Positions 11,821 to 21,016 are shown, counted from the stretch's first letter. The stretch: 64,000 nt of DNA from Sophora flavescens (GCA_030762895.1 CM061063.1:212892667-212956666), one strand, 5' to 3'. Notes: a model not told the origin generated them from the letters alone. Numbers and translations: made by a program.

Positions 11821-12331
11821 AGTATCAATTCCAAATTTATGTAAGCACCAATTGAGCATCAAGCCATCACAAACCAAAAGTAGTTGGTAGACTTAGGCCC
11901 AATTCTGAAAGTTCCCATTATCTGCTCCTTTGACACCAAACAAAGCAATGGAATGAGTGCAAAGGGGTTTTGGATTGGCTGAAGAACATGAAGCCACTCC
12001 TTGAGAATATCTAATGCTTCCTCAGAGGTATCAAAAATAAAAGCAACTATCATGGTTGGGATGATTGCAAAATTTCGTATAATTAATGCCCTTATACATT
12101 TTTTCCACTTTAAATTTAGAAAACCTCTCATGATAAATTGTGTAGCATAAGTACCAGTAAGAGGACTACTTTGGCCAGCTGCTAATAAACCAATACCCCA
12201 TATATATATAATATTGGAAATAGTCCACCACCATTCTTGTCCAGAAGATATTGTCCTGCATTTGCAATACACATGGTCTTTGCTAGTTCAGTACCATAAA
12301 ACCCATCAGCAATCACGGTTGTGACAATTAT
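11821..12331 (-). pseudogene. Captured NRAMP metal-ion transporter fragment
   Basis: NRAMP proteins move divalent metals such as Fe and Mn across membranes. The minus-strand translation reads GFYGTELAKTMCIANAGQYL, GGGLFPILYI, then after a 2-bp slip in a TATATA run near 12195 IWGIGLLAAGQSS, TGTYATQFIMRGFLNLKWKK, RALIIRNFAIIPTMIVAFIF, DTSEEALDILKEWLHVLQPI, FALIPLLCLVSKEQIMGTF. The GQSS-x-x-TGTYA-x-QF-x-M segment is the family's transport signature; here GQSSPLTGTYATQF departs at the usual ThrIle and Gly positions. Roughly 170 of the more than 500 residues of a full transporter are present, with a frameshift and an in-frame stop near 11858. No splice sites interrupt it, which suggests cDNA origin. 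Both sides are PHD-protein sequence. Confidence 0.88.
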
Positions 12332-12535
12332 ATCTCCACAATCAGCACAACTGGTGTATACCATAAAACTCCATATACTTGGTGCATTTCTAGGGACATT
12401 GAATCCACATCGATGACACCTTGTGTGTTTTGTGCAAAAATAGTGCCCAGTACGAACATTTAGACCAAGGGTTTCCACACAATAATAATAATAAGCAACA
12501 TAACCTCTTTTGCAAATGAACTTACTTGTCCCTAT
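12332..12535 (-). pseudogene. Captured PHD-type zinc-finger protein fragment, first part
   Basis: The minus-strand frame reads TSKFICKRGYVAYYYYC, then TGHYFCTKHTRCHRCGFNVP, and VYTSCADCG. This matches the PHD/RING-type plant protein family segment with the pattern KFMFCKRCDxAYHCYC, followed by GPYLCPKHTKCHSCGSxVPG and GYTxCDACGR. It stops where the native protein would continue with about 23 more residues before the CCDxCQ motif; that motif reappears at 11820 beyond the NRAMP insert. Codons for zinc-binding Cys/His are partly retained and partly changed. The upstream neighbour in the same frame is the ABC1-kinase piece. Confidence 0.75.
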
Positions 12536-12553
12536 TTGTCTTGATGAACTGTA

Positions 12554-12735
12554 GCGTAACTTACCAAGATGTGGATCAACATGTAATAAGCCGAATCCAG
12601 GGTTAAGAATGTAGATAACTCGTACCATCACATGATGCAATTCAAGGTGCTGAACGTGCTCATCAACTTTACACCATCATTAGTAAAGGCAAGGTAAACC
12701 TGACCAACTGACGCAGCAACTATAGGTTCCTCAAA
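12554..12735 (-). pseudogene. Captured ABC1/UbiB-type atypical kinase fragment
   Basis: Two conserved blocks in different minus-strand frames are seen. Residues NFEEPIVAASVGQVYLAF (about 12735-12680) match the Ala-rich nucleotide loop of ABC1 kinases (PIAAASxGQVYxA). GFGLLHVDPHLGKLRYSS (about 12604-12548) matches the catalytic GLxHADPHPGNL motif, with Ala to Val, Pro to Leu and Asn to Lys changes at conserved positions. In intact kinases these blocks lie about 100 residues apart; here only some 20 codons separate them, so the middle is deleted. The order and strand agree with one source gene. It is a dead fragment; ABC1 kinases normally act in plastids or mitochondria. Confidence 0.68.
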
Positions 12736-12739
12736 ATTG

Positions 12740-13430
12740 GGTTGTAGCCCAATATCAACATAATTCTGATAATTGGGTGCGGACCAGAGAGTCCTTCTGA
12801 AAATCCATTGTTGCTTTTGAAGTAATTGGGCCTGGCCCATTAGGTCATCCTTTAGACATTTCTGGCAGCGTTCCCAAATTGCCCCTACCTTCATCTTCTT
12901 TCTCCCGGTAACTTGTAGAAGCCTGTGGCATACTTCTCCTCCTACCTCCGAAATGTTCAGCCATGGCCGCCTAGTAAGCAACGTCCCACCTGCCGCCTCA
13001 TGGGAATCTCGGTCCGGCGGTTCTGGCGGTGGTCTAACTGACCGTTCCTCCTCCTTCGGTGTTCTCCTTCGGCAACGATTTCGTTTCAGCGGTTGTGATA
13101 CTGTGACCAGCTTGTGCGAATATCCTAGTTTTGTTACCGTCACGACGGTTATAACCTGGCGGTTTCGGTGGTTCCAGTTGTGGTGGTGATTTTGCCATCT
13201 GAATTGGTTTTTGACACCCAAATTTCACCTGAGTAGCTTTCGATTTGTGGGTACAAACCAAACGGAAACGACATTCAACAGCAGTATCGCTAATACCGAG
13301 TGATTCCGTAGTGGCCTTCATTATTGCTTCTGATCGTTCCATACTTTCGCCATTGACATCACCCTTTGGATTCACCACATCCACCATTAAATTCTTCTCA
13401 CTGTGTGAAGGCGGCTGTTCCGTGGAAAGT
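12740..13430 (-). other. Unrecognised internal segment of the gene-capturing element
   Basis: Two overlapping minus-strand frames are open here (about 13387-13034 and 13221-12628). One is proline-rich (AKSPPQLEPPKPPGYNRR). Local base composition is clearly richer in G and C around 12940-13100 than the rest of the element, which hints at another captured piece, perhaps a 5' UTR or transit-peptide-like region. I do not recognise either product and found no zinc knuckle, protease or other gag-pol motif. Confidence 0.4.
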
Positions 13431-13435
13431 GAAAA

Positions 13436-13753
13436 CTAGTTCGATGTCGGAATAGCTTGGTTCAACAATTCTGAAGCATCGATCTCCTCTTGCAACAAGT
13501 CGATCATTCTAGTAAGTGACTTTTTGTTTGCTTGAGACGATTCAGCTATACACTGGTTGATTTCTCTAGACGCTTCCACCATGGGGGACATAGGTTTCGA
13601 CTGATATTGTTGTCTCGGGGTATCGGTCAGCGAGTTCGCGACACCATGGGAAGAGCTCTGCGAGTGGTTGTGTTTCATATGTAAGGCTTCCAATAAAGCT
13701 TCAATATGGTCAAGTCGAGTGTTACGAGTAGCCATCCATGTGTGCTCTGCCAT
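13436..13753 (-). pseudogene. Gag-like N-terminal fragment of gypsy element
   Basis: A 105-codon minus-strand frame starts 20 bases inside the primer site with MAEHTWMATRNTRLDHIEAL, a start typical of gypsy Gag proteins (MAT-R-x-TRLD and coiled-coil-like spacing). The rest is hydrophilic and rich in Ser, Gln and Glu. It stops after about 105 residues where a normal Gag would run several hundred, with no retrotransposon_gag core or zinc knuckle. Retention of the start codon region beside the primer site fits an element kept mainly for its packaging and replication signals. Confidence 0.6.
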
Positions 13754-13758
13754 GGTGA

Positions 13759-13773
13759 CAATGAAAGCACCAA
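13759..13773 (-). other. Primer-binding site candidate of the gene-capturing element
   Basis: Directly after the 5' LTR end the minus strand reads TTGGTGCTTTCATTG. It is in the right place for a primer site; I cannot name the tRNA with certainty. Confidence 0.55.
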
Positions 13774-14134
13774 TATAATGGTTCTAATTTTAATGTAACA
13801 GAATTATGACGAAATAGAGAAGAAATGGTGGTACTATTTTATTTGAATGTCAACTATAAGCATAAGTCTCAACTTCTAGTATATAGACTAGAAGGACCAC
13901 AATCAGAGGGAGTTGCAGAAATGAAAGAGGGAGACTAAGAGGTAGAATCCAAGAGAGAAGAGAGAACCGGAGGGAGAGAGAATAACCAGATCACACATAT
14001 TCCATACCTCTCTAATTGCTATTCTCTCTCTCTCTTATATATCTCACCCTCACACCCTCTTTCCCACATGTTTCTTCCCATTCAGTTACAACTATTTATT
14101 GATGAGTGGCTTATCCTCTATTAGTATCATTACA
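13774..14134 (-). mobile_element. 5' LTR of the gene-capturing gypsy element
   Basis: It repeats 10894-11252 with about seven substitutions, a 2-bp and a 4-bp indel. The inner terminus has changed from TG to TA on the plus strand (13774-13775). The duplicated target TGAAT follows at 14135-14139. Confidence 0.9.
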
Positions 14135-14139
14135 TGAAT

Positions 14140-14861
14140 ACAAACTTGTAGTCAAATAGAATGGAATTAGTAAGTATTAAGCATTCTATTTTCTGCATAA
14201 TTGTTGTTTTTATCTCTTTTGGGCTTGATTTCTTGCCTATATTTGAACTAACACCAGGGTATGCAACATGCTAAGGTATAATTATAACTGTGACTATAAT
14301 TATGTGTATATACACATTTGTATGATTAGTCAAGGCAAATGTATCTTTCCTTAACATTAGTTTAGATTTTATTTTCATCTTAATTACGATCATATTTTGT
14401 TTTACTTTTTGAAAATCTCATTAAATTTTATTTGGCTGCAAACTTAAGTGCCAGTGTTTCCATTAGAAAGGTCGATTGTTATCCAGCATCTCATCGGAAG
14501 GCTATCCAAACTTCTGTTCCACAAAGAAAACCCACCGGATAGCTCGGAGAGATGCTATACAGACTAAGGTTTACATTTTAAGAATATCCAAGTTAAGCAT
14601 TATATATTTCAATGGTGAGGATTGATGTTCATGATTTTTATGGCTAGTGTATGACCACTAATTGAAGTTTCCTTACACTTTTCCTCTTTTAGTTTTACCC
14701 TCTCAAATGTTATAATTAGATGGACATTTATTCTTAACTGCACTTGGAATAAGATTTCGAAAATGATAAATGTGGATATTCCATCTTTATAATTGTATAG
14801 CAGGCTCTAGAGTGGTAATTGGTATTTTTAATAAGTGGACAATATGATTAAATTGGAAACA
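14140..14861. other. Unassigned sequence
   Basis: No supported gene. A less AT-rich stretch at about 14450-14570 could be an old exon (it ends with an AAG before GTTTAC), but its translations match nothing I know. The rest is AT-rich. Confidence 0.4.
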
Positions 14862-14904
14862 GATGACAATATAATTGGGTACTATGTCGGTTCTTGAGGA
14901 ATAC

Positions 14905-15241
14905 TGTTACAGCACAATATCAACAATGATGATGATCCCAATAAAGAGAAGCCGCCTTGGTCCGGCTGCAATTCTGTTAGTTAGTTAGAAAGTTGGTTAG
15001 AAAGATAGTTAGAAAGTTCTGCTAGATCTGTTAAATTAAGTCTTCTCTCTTGCATATATATATATATATATAATGTAAATACATATTGGTTAATCAATGA
15101 GAATTAATTCTTCTCTTTTACATTCTCAATCTCAGATCCTATCTGCCTCTCTCTTTCCCTCCTTCGACCTTCTTCTCCTTGTTCTTCTTTGACTCTTGCT
15201 TCAGCTGCAAGATAGGTTCAATGGATGCACCATTTTTCACA
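14905..15241 (+). mobile_element. 5' LTR of copia element
   Basis: 337 bp, starting TGTTACAGCAC and ending TTTTTCACA. It contains a short (TA)n run near 15055-15072, where a TATA-like promoter would lie, and a pyrimidine-rich 3' part. Confidence 0.93.
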
Positions 15242-15253
15242 TGGTATCAGAGC
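15242..15253 (+). other. Primer-binding site, initiator-Met tRNA type
   Basis: TGGTATCAGAGC follows the 5' LTR with no spacer. It is the standard primer site of plant copia elements. Confidence 0.93.
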
Positions 15254-15367
15254 TCCTTTTGAAGTAGCTCTGTTGTGCCTGGTTACTCTGATCTGTTGTT
15301 CATCACCCATTCTTGGATACGTTTTCTTTCCCCCAAGTTCTTCTCACTTCTTTCTTGAATCACAACA

Positions 15368-17212
15368 ATGGCAGGAATTGAACAACCTGGTGTGGTTAAT
15401 CCACCAATCAATACGATGAATGATCTGACCAGTTCATACTACCTGCATCCAAATGAGAATGCTGGATCTTTATGCATCTCAACTCCTTTAACAGGGAGCA
15501 ATTATCATGATTGGTCTGAAGCGATGACTATGGCATTGAAGATCAAGAATAAACTCGACTTCATTGATGGCACACTGCCAAAACCAGAAGCAAATGATCC
15601 TTTTTTCAAACCTTGGGATAGGTGTAACACCATGGTTCTTGCTTGGCTTTATCGGTCCATTGATCCTGAAGTCAAGAAGAGCGTTAGTGGCTTGAGAGTT
15701 GCAGCTGCTGTATGGAAAGATCTTAAAGATAGACTTTATCAAGGAGACATTTATCGAATATGTGATTTGCAAGAAGAACTTTATTCAGCAAGGCAAGGTA
15801 ATCTCTCAATTGCTGCCTACTATACATACCTGAAAGGAATATGGCAAGAACTCGACAATTTTAGGCCAATTCCATCGTGCACATGTGAAACGAAGTGTTC
15901 TTGTGCTTTGGTTCCAACTGTTACCCCATATAGAGATAATGATTATGTGATTAGATTTCTGAGGGGTCTTAATGAGCAATACTCTGGTGTAAGATCCAAC
16001 ATCATGCTTATGCAACCTTTGCCTGACGTAAGCAAAGCTTTTTCTATGCTTATACAGCAAGAAAGGCAATTCAATGCTCATGTTGATAATTCTCATGTCC
16101 TATTCAATTCCACTGAGAATTCCAATAATGGCCGAGGCAGAGGAAGAGGAAGAGGCAACAACAAAGGATTTGGTATCCTTGGAAAAGGCCCTAATAGCAA
16201 AGGCTATAATCAAAAGGTGTGCACTTACTGCAATCAAAATGGGCACACAGTGGATACATGTTACAAAAAGCATGGATATCCACCAAATTTCAACAAGAAT
16301 TTCAATGTGAATCAGTGTGTTACATCAGTAAATGATGCTGATGAGGAATGTTATGAAGATGCACAAGAGGATGTTCAGGATAGTTCCAAGTTGCTTCTTA
16401 CTCTTGACCAACAAATGGCATTGCTGGCCTTACTTCCACAATCAGGATCATCGAATCTGCATACTACGAACCAAGTAACCACACTTAACAATCACAAACA
16501 GTTAACAAACCCCTCTAGCTCAGGTAATACAGGTAACACTTCATGGATTCTTGATATAGGAGCAACAGACCATGTTTGCTACTCCTTATCAGAATTCCAA
16601 TGTTACAAAAGAATTAAGCCTATTTCGGTTAAATTGCCTGATGGTAGCCGAGTCTTGGCATCCATCTCAGGAACCATTCTTTTTTCTAAATACCTCTATC
16701 TTACTGATGTCCTATTCATTCCCACGTTTAATTTTAATCTCATCTCAGTCTCAAAATTAACCAAATCCATTCATTGTAAACTGATTTTTTCTTCTGACCA
16801 ATGTCAATTACAGGACATATCCTCCTCGAAGATGATTGGTGTAGCTGAACAACAAGATGGCCTTTATGCAATGAATTCTGCAAAGCTGAATATTCCTGTA
16901 CCACACTTTGTAAATAATTTCACCAGTTATGATGGTGACATTTGGCATGTAAGGCTTGGTCATCCCTCTCATGACAAGCTCAATACTCTACATAATACTT
17001 TCCCTTTCATTCATTGTAACAAAAACAAAAACCCTTGTGATGTATGCCATTATGCTAAGCACAAGAATTATCCCTTTCCTTTGAGCAATTATGTCTTTGC
17101 TAATGCTTTTGATATGATTCATGTTGATATTTGGGGCCCTATCTCTTTCCCTTCTATGTTTGGACATAGGTATTTCTTAACAATTGTGGATGATAAAACA
17201 AGGCATACATGA
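15368..17212 (+). pseudogene. Copia Gag, protease and start of integrase
   Basis: The 614-codon frame starts MAGIEQPGVVNPP. Residues 30-260 are a copia Gag (LTGSNYHDWSEAM near 42; LKGIWQELDNF near 155). A zinc knuckle of form C-x2-C-x4-H-x4-C lies at about 285-298, after an RGRGRGRG nucleic-acid-binding tract. The protease site is WILDIGATDH at about 393-402; the usual catalytic Asp-Ser-Gly is Asp-Ile-Gly here, which should impair cleavage. The pre-integrase HHCC zinc finger spans about 525-572 (IWHVRLGHPS, then CDVCHYAKH). The first integrase aspartate is in HVDIWGP near 587. The frame ends at a TGA (17210-17212) inside the integrase core, so the polyprotein is truncated. Downstream frames continue the same protein. 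Confidence 0.92.
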
Positions 17213-17309
17213 ATCTTTCTAATGAAACTAAAATCTGAAACTTCTTCCCTTATACAGTCCTTCACCAACTTAGTTGAAAGACAGTTCAATACCAAGTTGA
17301 AATGTTTAA

Positions 17310-18200
17310 AGATCAGATAATGGCTCAGAATTTCGACTCAAATATTTTTATGCATCAAACGGTATTGAGTATCAAAAAAGTTGTGTAGAAACACCACAAC
17401 AAAATGGGATTGTGGAAAGGAAACATCAACACATCTTAGGCATAGCCCGGGCCTTGATGTTTCAATCCACTCTTCCAAAATGTTTTTGGAACTATGCAGT
17501 TACACATGCAGTTTTCTTGATAAATAGAGTTCCAAGTCCTTTTCTGACAAATAAATCTCCACATCAAATTCTATACAACAAAGATCCAATTTTGACAGAT
17601 TTAAAAGCCTTTGGCTGCGTTTGTTTTGCATCCACATCTCAAGTGCAGAGAAAGAAATTGGATTCAAGAGCAAGAAAGTGTGTCTTCTTTGGTTTCAAAC
17701 ATGGAGTCAAGGGATACATACTCTTTGATATCAAAAGTAGAGAAACTTTTCTCTCTCGAAAAGTAAGCTTCTATGAACACATCTTTCCTTTCAACAATAC
17801 TGATTCCAATAACAGCAACACAAATCTCCCTACTCCAACCATTTATGATTCTAATCTAGATACCTATCTGGATTTCCCCTATACATCTCCTGTCATTCAT
17901 CCTTCACAAAATGATCCAGTGCATAACATAAACCGCCCTGCTTCCCCAACACATGACCCTACTCCACAGAGTCAGAATCCAGTCCCACAACCACCTGATC
18001 CTCCAATTGTTAGACAATCTCAAAGAACAAAGAGGGCACCTCAGTATTTGCAGGATTATCATTGTATGCTGGCCAACTCAAATTCACTGAATCAATCACC
18101 TTCATCCAAGGTCAGGTATCCCAATTCTAAATCTATTTCATGTCACAACCTATCACCTACCCAAAAACACTCTTTACTTGCCATCTCCACTGCCACATAA
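17310..18200 (+). pseudogene. Copia integrase, remainder
   Basis: After a +1 frame change caused by an extra base near 17305-17310, the reading continues with the DNGSEF motif holding the second catalytic aspartate, then PQQNGIVERKH with the catalytic glutamate of the D,D-35-E triad. The C-terminal part has FGCVCFAS, and FFGFKHGVKGYILFD, the conserved copia integrase tail, followed by a Pro/Ser-rich linker (PQPPDPPIVRQSQRTKR). A TAA at 18198-18200 stops the frame just before reverse transcriptase. Triad residues remain, but the TGA and frame change upstream disconnect them. Confidence 0.9.
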
Positions 18201-18870
18201 CCAAACTCTTATGCATATGCAGTGATTCATGATTGTTGGAAGGAAGCTATCGGTGCTGAGTTGAGGGCTCTAGAGAAGAATCAAACTTGGATACTTACTC
18301 CTTTACCTCCAAATAAGAAACCAATAGGTTGTAAATGGGTGTTCAAAGTAAAACACAAAGCTGATGGCAGCATAGAGAGACATAAGGCCAAGTTAGTGGC
18401 TAAAGGGTATACACAAACTGATGGAATTGATTATTTGGAGACCTTTATCCCGGTTGTCTAGATGACCACTGAGAATGCTTATTTCCTTGGCAGCCATCAA
18501 TGGCTGGCACCTTCATCAGCTAGATGTCAATACTACCATCCCTCATGGGGATCTACCTCAAGAAGTTTACATGAAAATACCACCGGGACTTTCAGTTTCT
18601 GACAAGAACTTAGTATGCAAATTGCAGAAATCTCTGTAAGGGTTGAAATAGGCCAGCAGGCAATGGAATGCAAAACTCACCATGGCTCTGTTTAACTTGG
18701 GTTATGTTCAATCCAAAGCAGATTATTCCTTGTTCACCAAGTCTTCCCCTTCTGTTTTCACTGCCATACTCGTCTATGTTGATGACTTGGTCCTGACAGG
18801 CAATGATCTTTCATAAATTTCTCAAGTTAAGAAAGCTTTAGATGATCTATTCAGCATCAAAGATCTAGGT
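18201..18870 (+). pseudogene. Copia reverse transcriptase, N-terminal and palm parts, broken
   Basis: The first part (to 18461) contains WKEAIGAELRALEKNQTW and GCKWVFKVKHKADGS, then HKAKLVAKGYTQTDGIDY, the standard start of copia reverse transcriptase. A TAG at 18459-18461 and a frame change in the next 30 bp follow. The reading resumes with LAAINGWHLHQLDV and VYMKIPPGL, and the active-site motif YVDDLVL lies at about 18776-18796. Further stops are TAA 18637-18639, TAG 18649-18651 and TAA 18814-18816. The YVDD catalytic box is intact, but four stops make the enzyme dead. Confidence 0.9.
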
Positions 18871-19732
18871 GTGCTCAAATACTTCCTCGGGTTAGAAGTT
18901 GCAAGATCTCACAAAGGTCTCAATATAGGCCAAAGAAAATACACCTTGGATCTCTTGAACGACACAGGGCTACTTGCCACAAAGCCTAGTTCAACTCCAA
19001 TGGATTCCTCTGTTAAACTACATAAAACATCAGGATCACCACTTAAGGATCCTGCTGCTTACAGAAGACTACTGGGAAAATTGATTTATCTCACCCACAC
19101 TAGTCCAGACATTTGTTATGCAGTGAGCAACCTTAGCCAATTCCTGGATTGCCCTACCGATGCACACTATCAAGCTGCAGTCAAAGTACTCAAGTATCTA
19201 AAAGGGAATCCTGGCAAAGGTCTCTTCTTCCCGAGTGATTCCACAACTGTTTTAAAAGGCTTCACTGACTCTGATTGGGCTACATGCCCTGACACTAGAA
19301 GATCAGTGAGTGGTTTCTGTTTTTTCCTTGGATCCTCACTTATCTCTTGGAAAAGCAAAAAACAATCAGTTGTTTCAAGATCCTCATCTGAACCAGAATA
19401 TCGCGCAATGGCCCAAGCATCTTGTGAAGCTCAGTGGCTCCTTTACCTGCTGGCAGACTTGCACATTGATCACTCAAGTCCAGTTATCCTTTATTGTGAC
19501 AATCAATCGGCTCTTCACATAGCTAATAATCCAGTTTTTCATGAAAGAACTAAACACATCAAACTTGATTGCCACTTGATTCGAGACAAAGTCCAGAAGG
19601 CGCACTTTATATGTTACCTATCTCCACAAATCATCAACTCGCAGACATACTTACCAAGCCTCTGTCCCCTGGTCCATTTTCAGCCCTCAACAGCAAACTT
19701 GGAATGTATGATATATACCTTCCAGCTTGTGT

Positions 19733-19763
<31 letters not shown>

Positions 19764-19793
19764 GGGTGTGTTACAGCACAATATCAACAATGA
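18871..19793 (+). pseudogene. Copia reverse-transcriptase end and RNase H
   Basis: The frame begins MLKYFLGLEVARS (the LGL-x-V motif at the end of the RT connection) and has SSTPMD and YRRLLGKLIYLTHTSPDI. The RNase H domain starts near 19255 with GFTDSDWATC, followed by RRSVSGFCFFLG, SWKSKKQSVVSRSSSEPEYR (normally SSSEAEYR), and YCDNQSALHIANNP. A one-base loss near 19595-19600 moves the last 60 codons (TNHQLADILTKPLS) to another frame, which ends in the GT/G tract at 19728-19768. Metal-binding D, E and D residues are visible. Confidence 0.92.
19728..19768 (+). repeat. (GT)n-G20 tract at the copia polypurine site
   Basis: About ten TG/GT dinucleotides run straight into twenty consecutive G residues (19747-19766), then TG and the 3' LTR start. 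Copia elements normally have a short purine run here; this one is an expanded poly-G with a microsatellite beside it. Confidence 0.9.
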
Positions 19794-19914
19794 TGATGAT
19801 CCCAATAAAGAGAAGCCACCTTGGTCCGACTGCAATTCTGTTTGTTAGTTAGAAAGTTGGTTATAAAGTTAGTTAGAAAGTTCTGCTAGATCTGTTAAAT
19901 TAAGTCTTCTCTCT

Positions 19915-19950
<36 letters not shown>

Positions 19951-20116
19951 GTAAATACATATTGGTTAATCAATGAGAATTAATTCTTCTCTTTACATTC
20001 TCAATATCAAATCCTCTCTGCCTCTCTCTTTCCCTCCTTCGACCTTCTTCTCCTTGTTCTTCTTTGACTCTTGCTTCAGCTGCAAGATAGGTTCAATGGC
20101 TGCACCATTTTTCACA
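19769..20116 (+). mobile_element. 3' LTR of copia element
   Basis: 348 bp. The longer (TA)n run (about 19918-19948) explains most of the length difference from the 5' LTR. It ends TTTTTCACA and is followed by the AATAC duplication. Confidence 0.93.
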
Positions 20117-20121
20117 AATAC

Positions 20122-20433
20122 GTCTTCAAAATTTTGTGGAAGAATTCTGCTCTTCTTAAGGTAATTGCTTTTTCGTGGTAACTGTTGCCGGATAGATTAC
20201 CAACTACATCTAATTTATTCCGTAGGAAGATTGTTGATGTGCAATCTAATTTATGTTGTGTGTTGTGCGAATGTGATGTGGAAACAGGGCTAAATTTATT
20301 TGTTCAGTGTCATTTTACTACAAACCTGTGGTCCTTGATTTTGAATTGGTTGGGAGTTACTATTATTACATCTTTACATACTCTCCCTTTCTTTGCTAAC
20401 TTCGCTGATGCAGTGGGTAAAAATCACTTTTAA
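20122..20433 (+). pseudogene. L1-type reverse-transcriptase C-terminal zinc-binding domain
   Basis: The frame contains LLPDRLPTTSNLFRRKI, then CCVLCECDVETGLNLFVQCH and LWSLILNWLGV. This is the zf-RVT region of plant non-LTR retrotransposons, with the form DRLPT-x-x-L, C-x2-C-x-(4)-E-x-x-x-HLF-x2-C and a Trp-rich tail. A stop interrupts it just before LLPDR. It is the only coding part of the truncated LINE at 14871-20770; the rest to 20770 is 3' UTR. Confidence 0.75.
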
Positions 20434-21016
20434 GGCATTAGCTGATTGTTTGGAATTCCGTGGTTTGGTGTTTGTGGGAGTTGAGAAATGGCATATTTTT
20501 TGGATAAGAAAGTGGATATGGTATGTCTATTGAATAGGATTAAGGTTTGTTCTTGGAGAAATAGTTTTCTGTTAGACAATATGGCTCTACGTGTTCTTTT
20601 TCTAATTGGTGTATAGATTTTATAAAGTGCTATGAACAAGTGTAAGACTTTGTCATGTTCCTGTCCTTTATACTTTGTGGTTCTGTTAACCTATTATAAA
20701 TGGGTTTTGAGTATCTCTAGCACTCTTATTAATTAATACAAATTTTATCTTTTCAAGAAAAAAAAATAATGATGACAATGTGTGTGTGTGGGCCGTCACT
20801 ATGTATAATAGTCACCCCACTAATTTTATATGTTGTAGGCACATATACATATAAGGCAGGACCTTCTCATGATTAGGAGTTTCTTCGGGAGCTTTGATTA
20901 CTATGTGGAGGTTGTTTTATTTTGTTATTTTTTGAGTGTTGCACTCGATTTTCTTAAGGGTCGCAAACTTTGACTTTGTTATATTCACGACTTGTAAATG
21001 CCTTTATTTTGTGGAA

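Larger units (their letters stand above)
10894..14134 (-). mobile_element. Gypsy-type retroelement carrying captured host-gene fragments
   Basis: The 3.2-kb element has two LTRs of about 360 bp, a polypurine tract beside the left LTR, a primer site beside the right LTR and a 5-bp TSD, TGAAT (10889-10893 and 14135-14139). Read on the minus strand the order is LTR, primer site, a gag-like start, an unrecognised segment, ABC1-kinase fragment, PHD-protein fragment, NRAMP fragment, second PHD-protein fragment, pol C-terminus, polypurine tract, LTR. Protease, reverse transcriptase, RNase H and integrase are missing, so it could only move with proteins from another element. The LTRs differ by about seven substitutions and two small indels, so insertion is fairly recent. 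The architecture resembles maize Bs1, which also carries several host cDNA pieces. Confidence 0.88.
14905..20116 (+). mobile_element. Ty1/copia retrotransposon, structurally complete but coding-defective
   Basis: The element is 5.2 kb with TG...CA LTRs (14905-15241 and 19769-20116) and a 5-bp duplication AATAC (14900-14904 and 20117-20121). The primer site follows the 5' LTR at once, and a G-rich polypurine tract precedes the 3' LTR. Domain order is Gag, zinc knuckle, protease, integrase, reverse transcriptase, RNase H, which is the copia order. The LTRs differ by about nine substitutions over roughly 335 aligned bases plus (TA)n length, so insertion is moderately recent. Coding is broken by several stops and two frame changes, listed in the entries below; it cannot supply its own proteins. 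Confidence 0.95.
14871..20770 (+). mobile_element. 5'-truncated L1-type LINE split by a copia element
   Basis: A 9-bp duplication GATGACAAT flanks it (14862-14870 and 20771-20779), and it ends in an A-rich tail at about 20758-20770. The copia element at 14905-20116 with its TSD lies inside, leaving about 0.68 kb of LINE. The LINE part after the copia encodes the C-terminal zinc-binding region of plant non-LTR reverse transcriptase. A 9-bp match could arise by chance, but its position next to the tail supports it. Confidence 0.7.

Noticed and set aside
12953..13439. Plus-strand open frames opposite the gene-capturing element
   Set aside because: Antisense to the element; no protein similarity, and the element's signals run on the minus strand.
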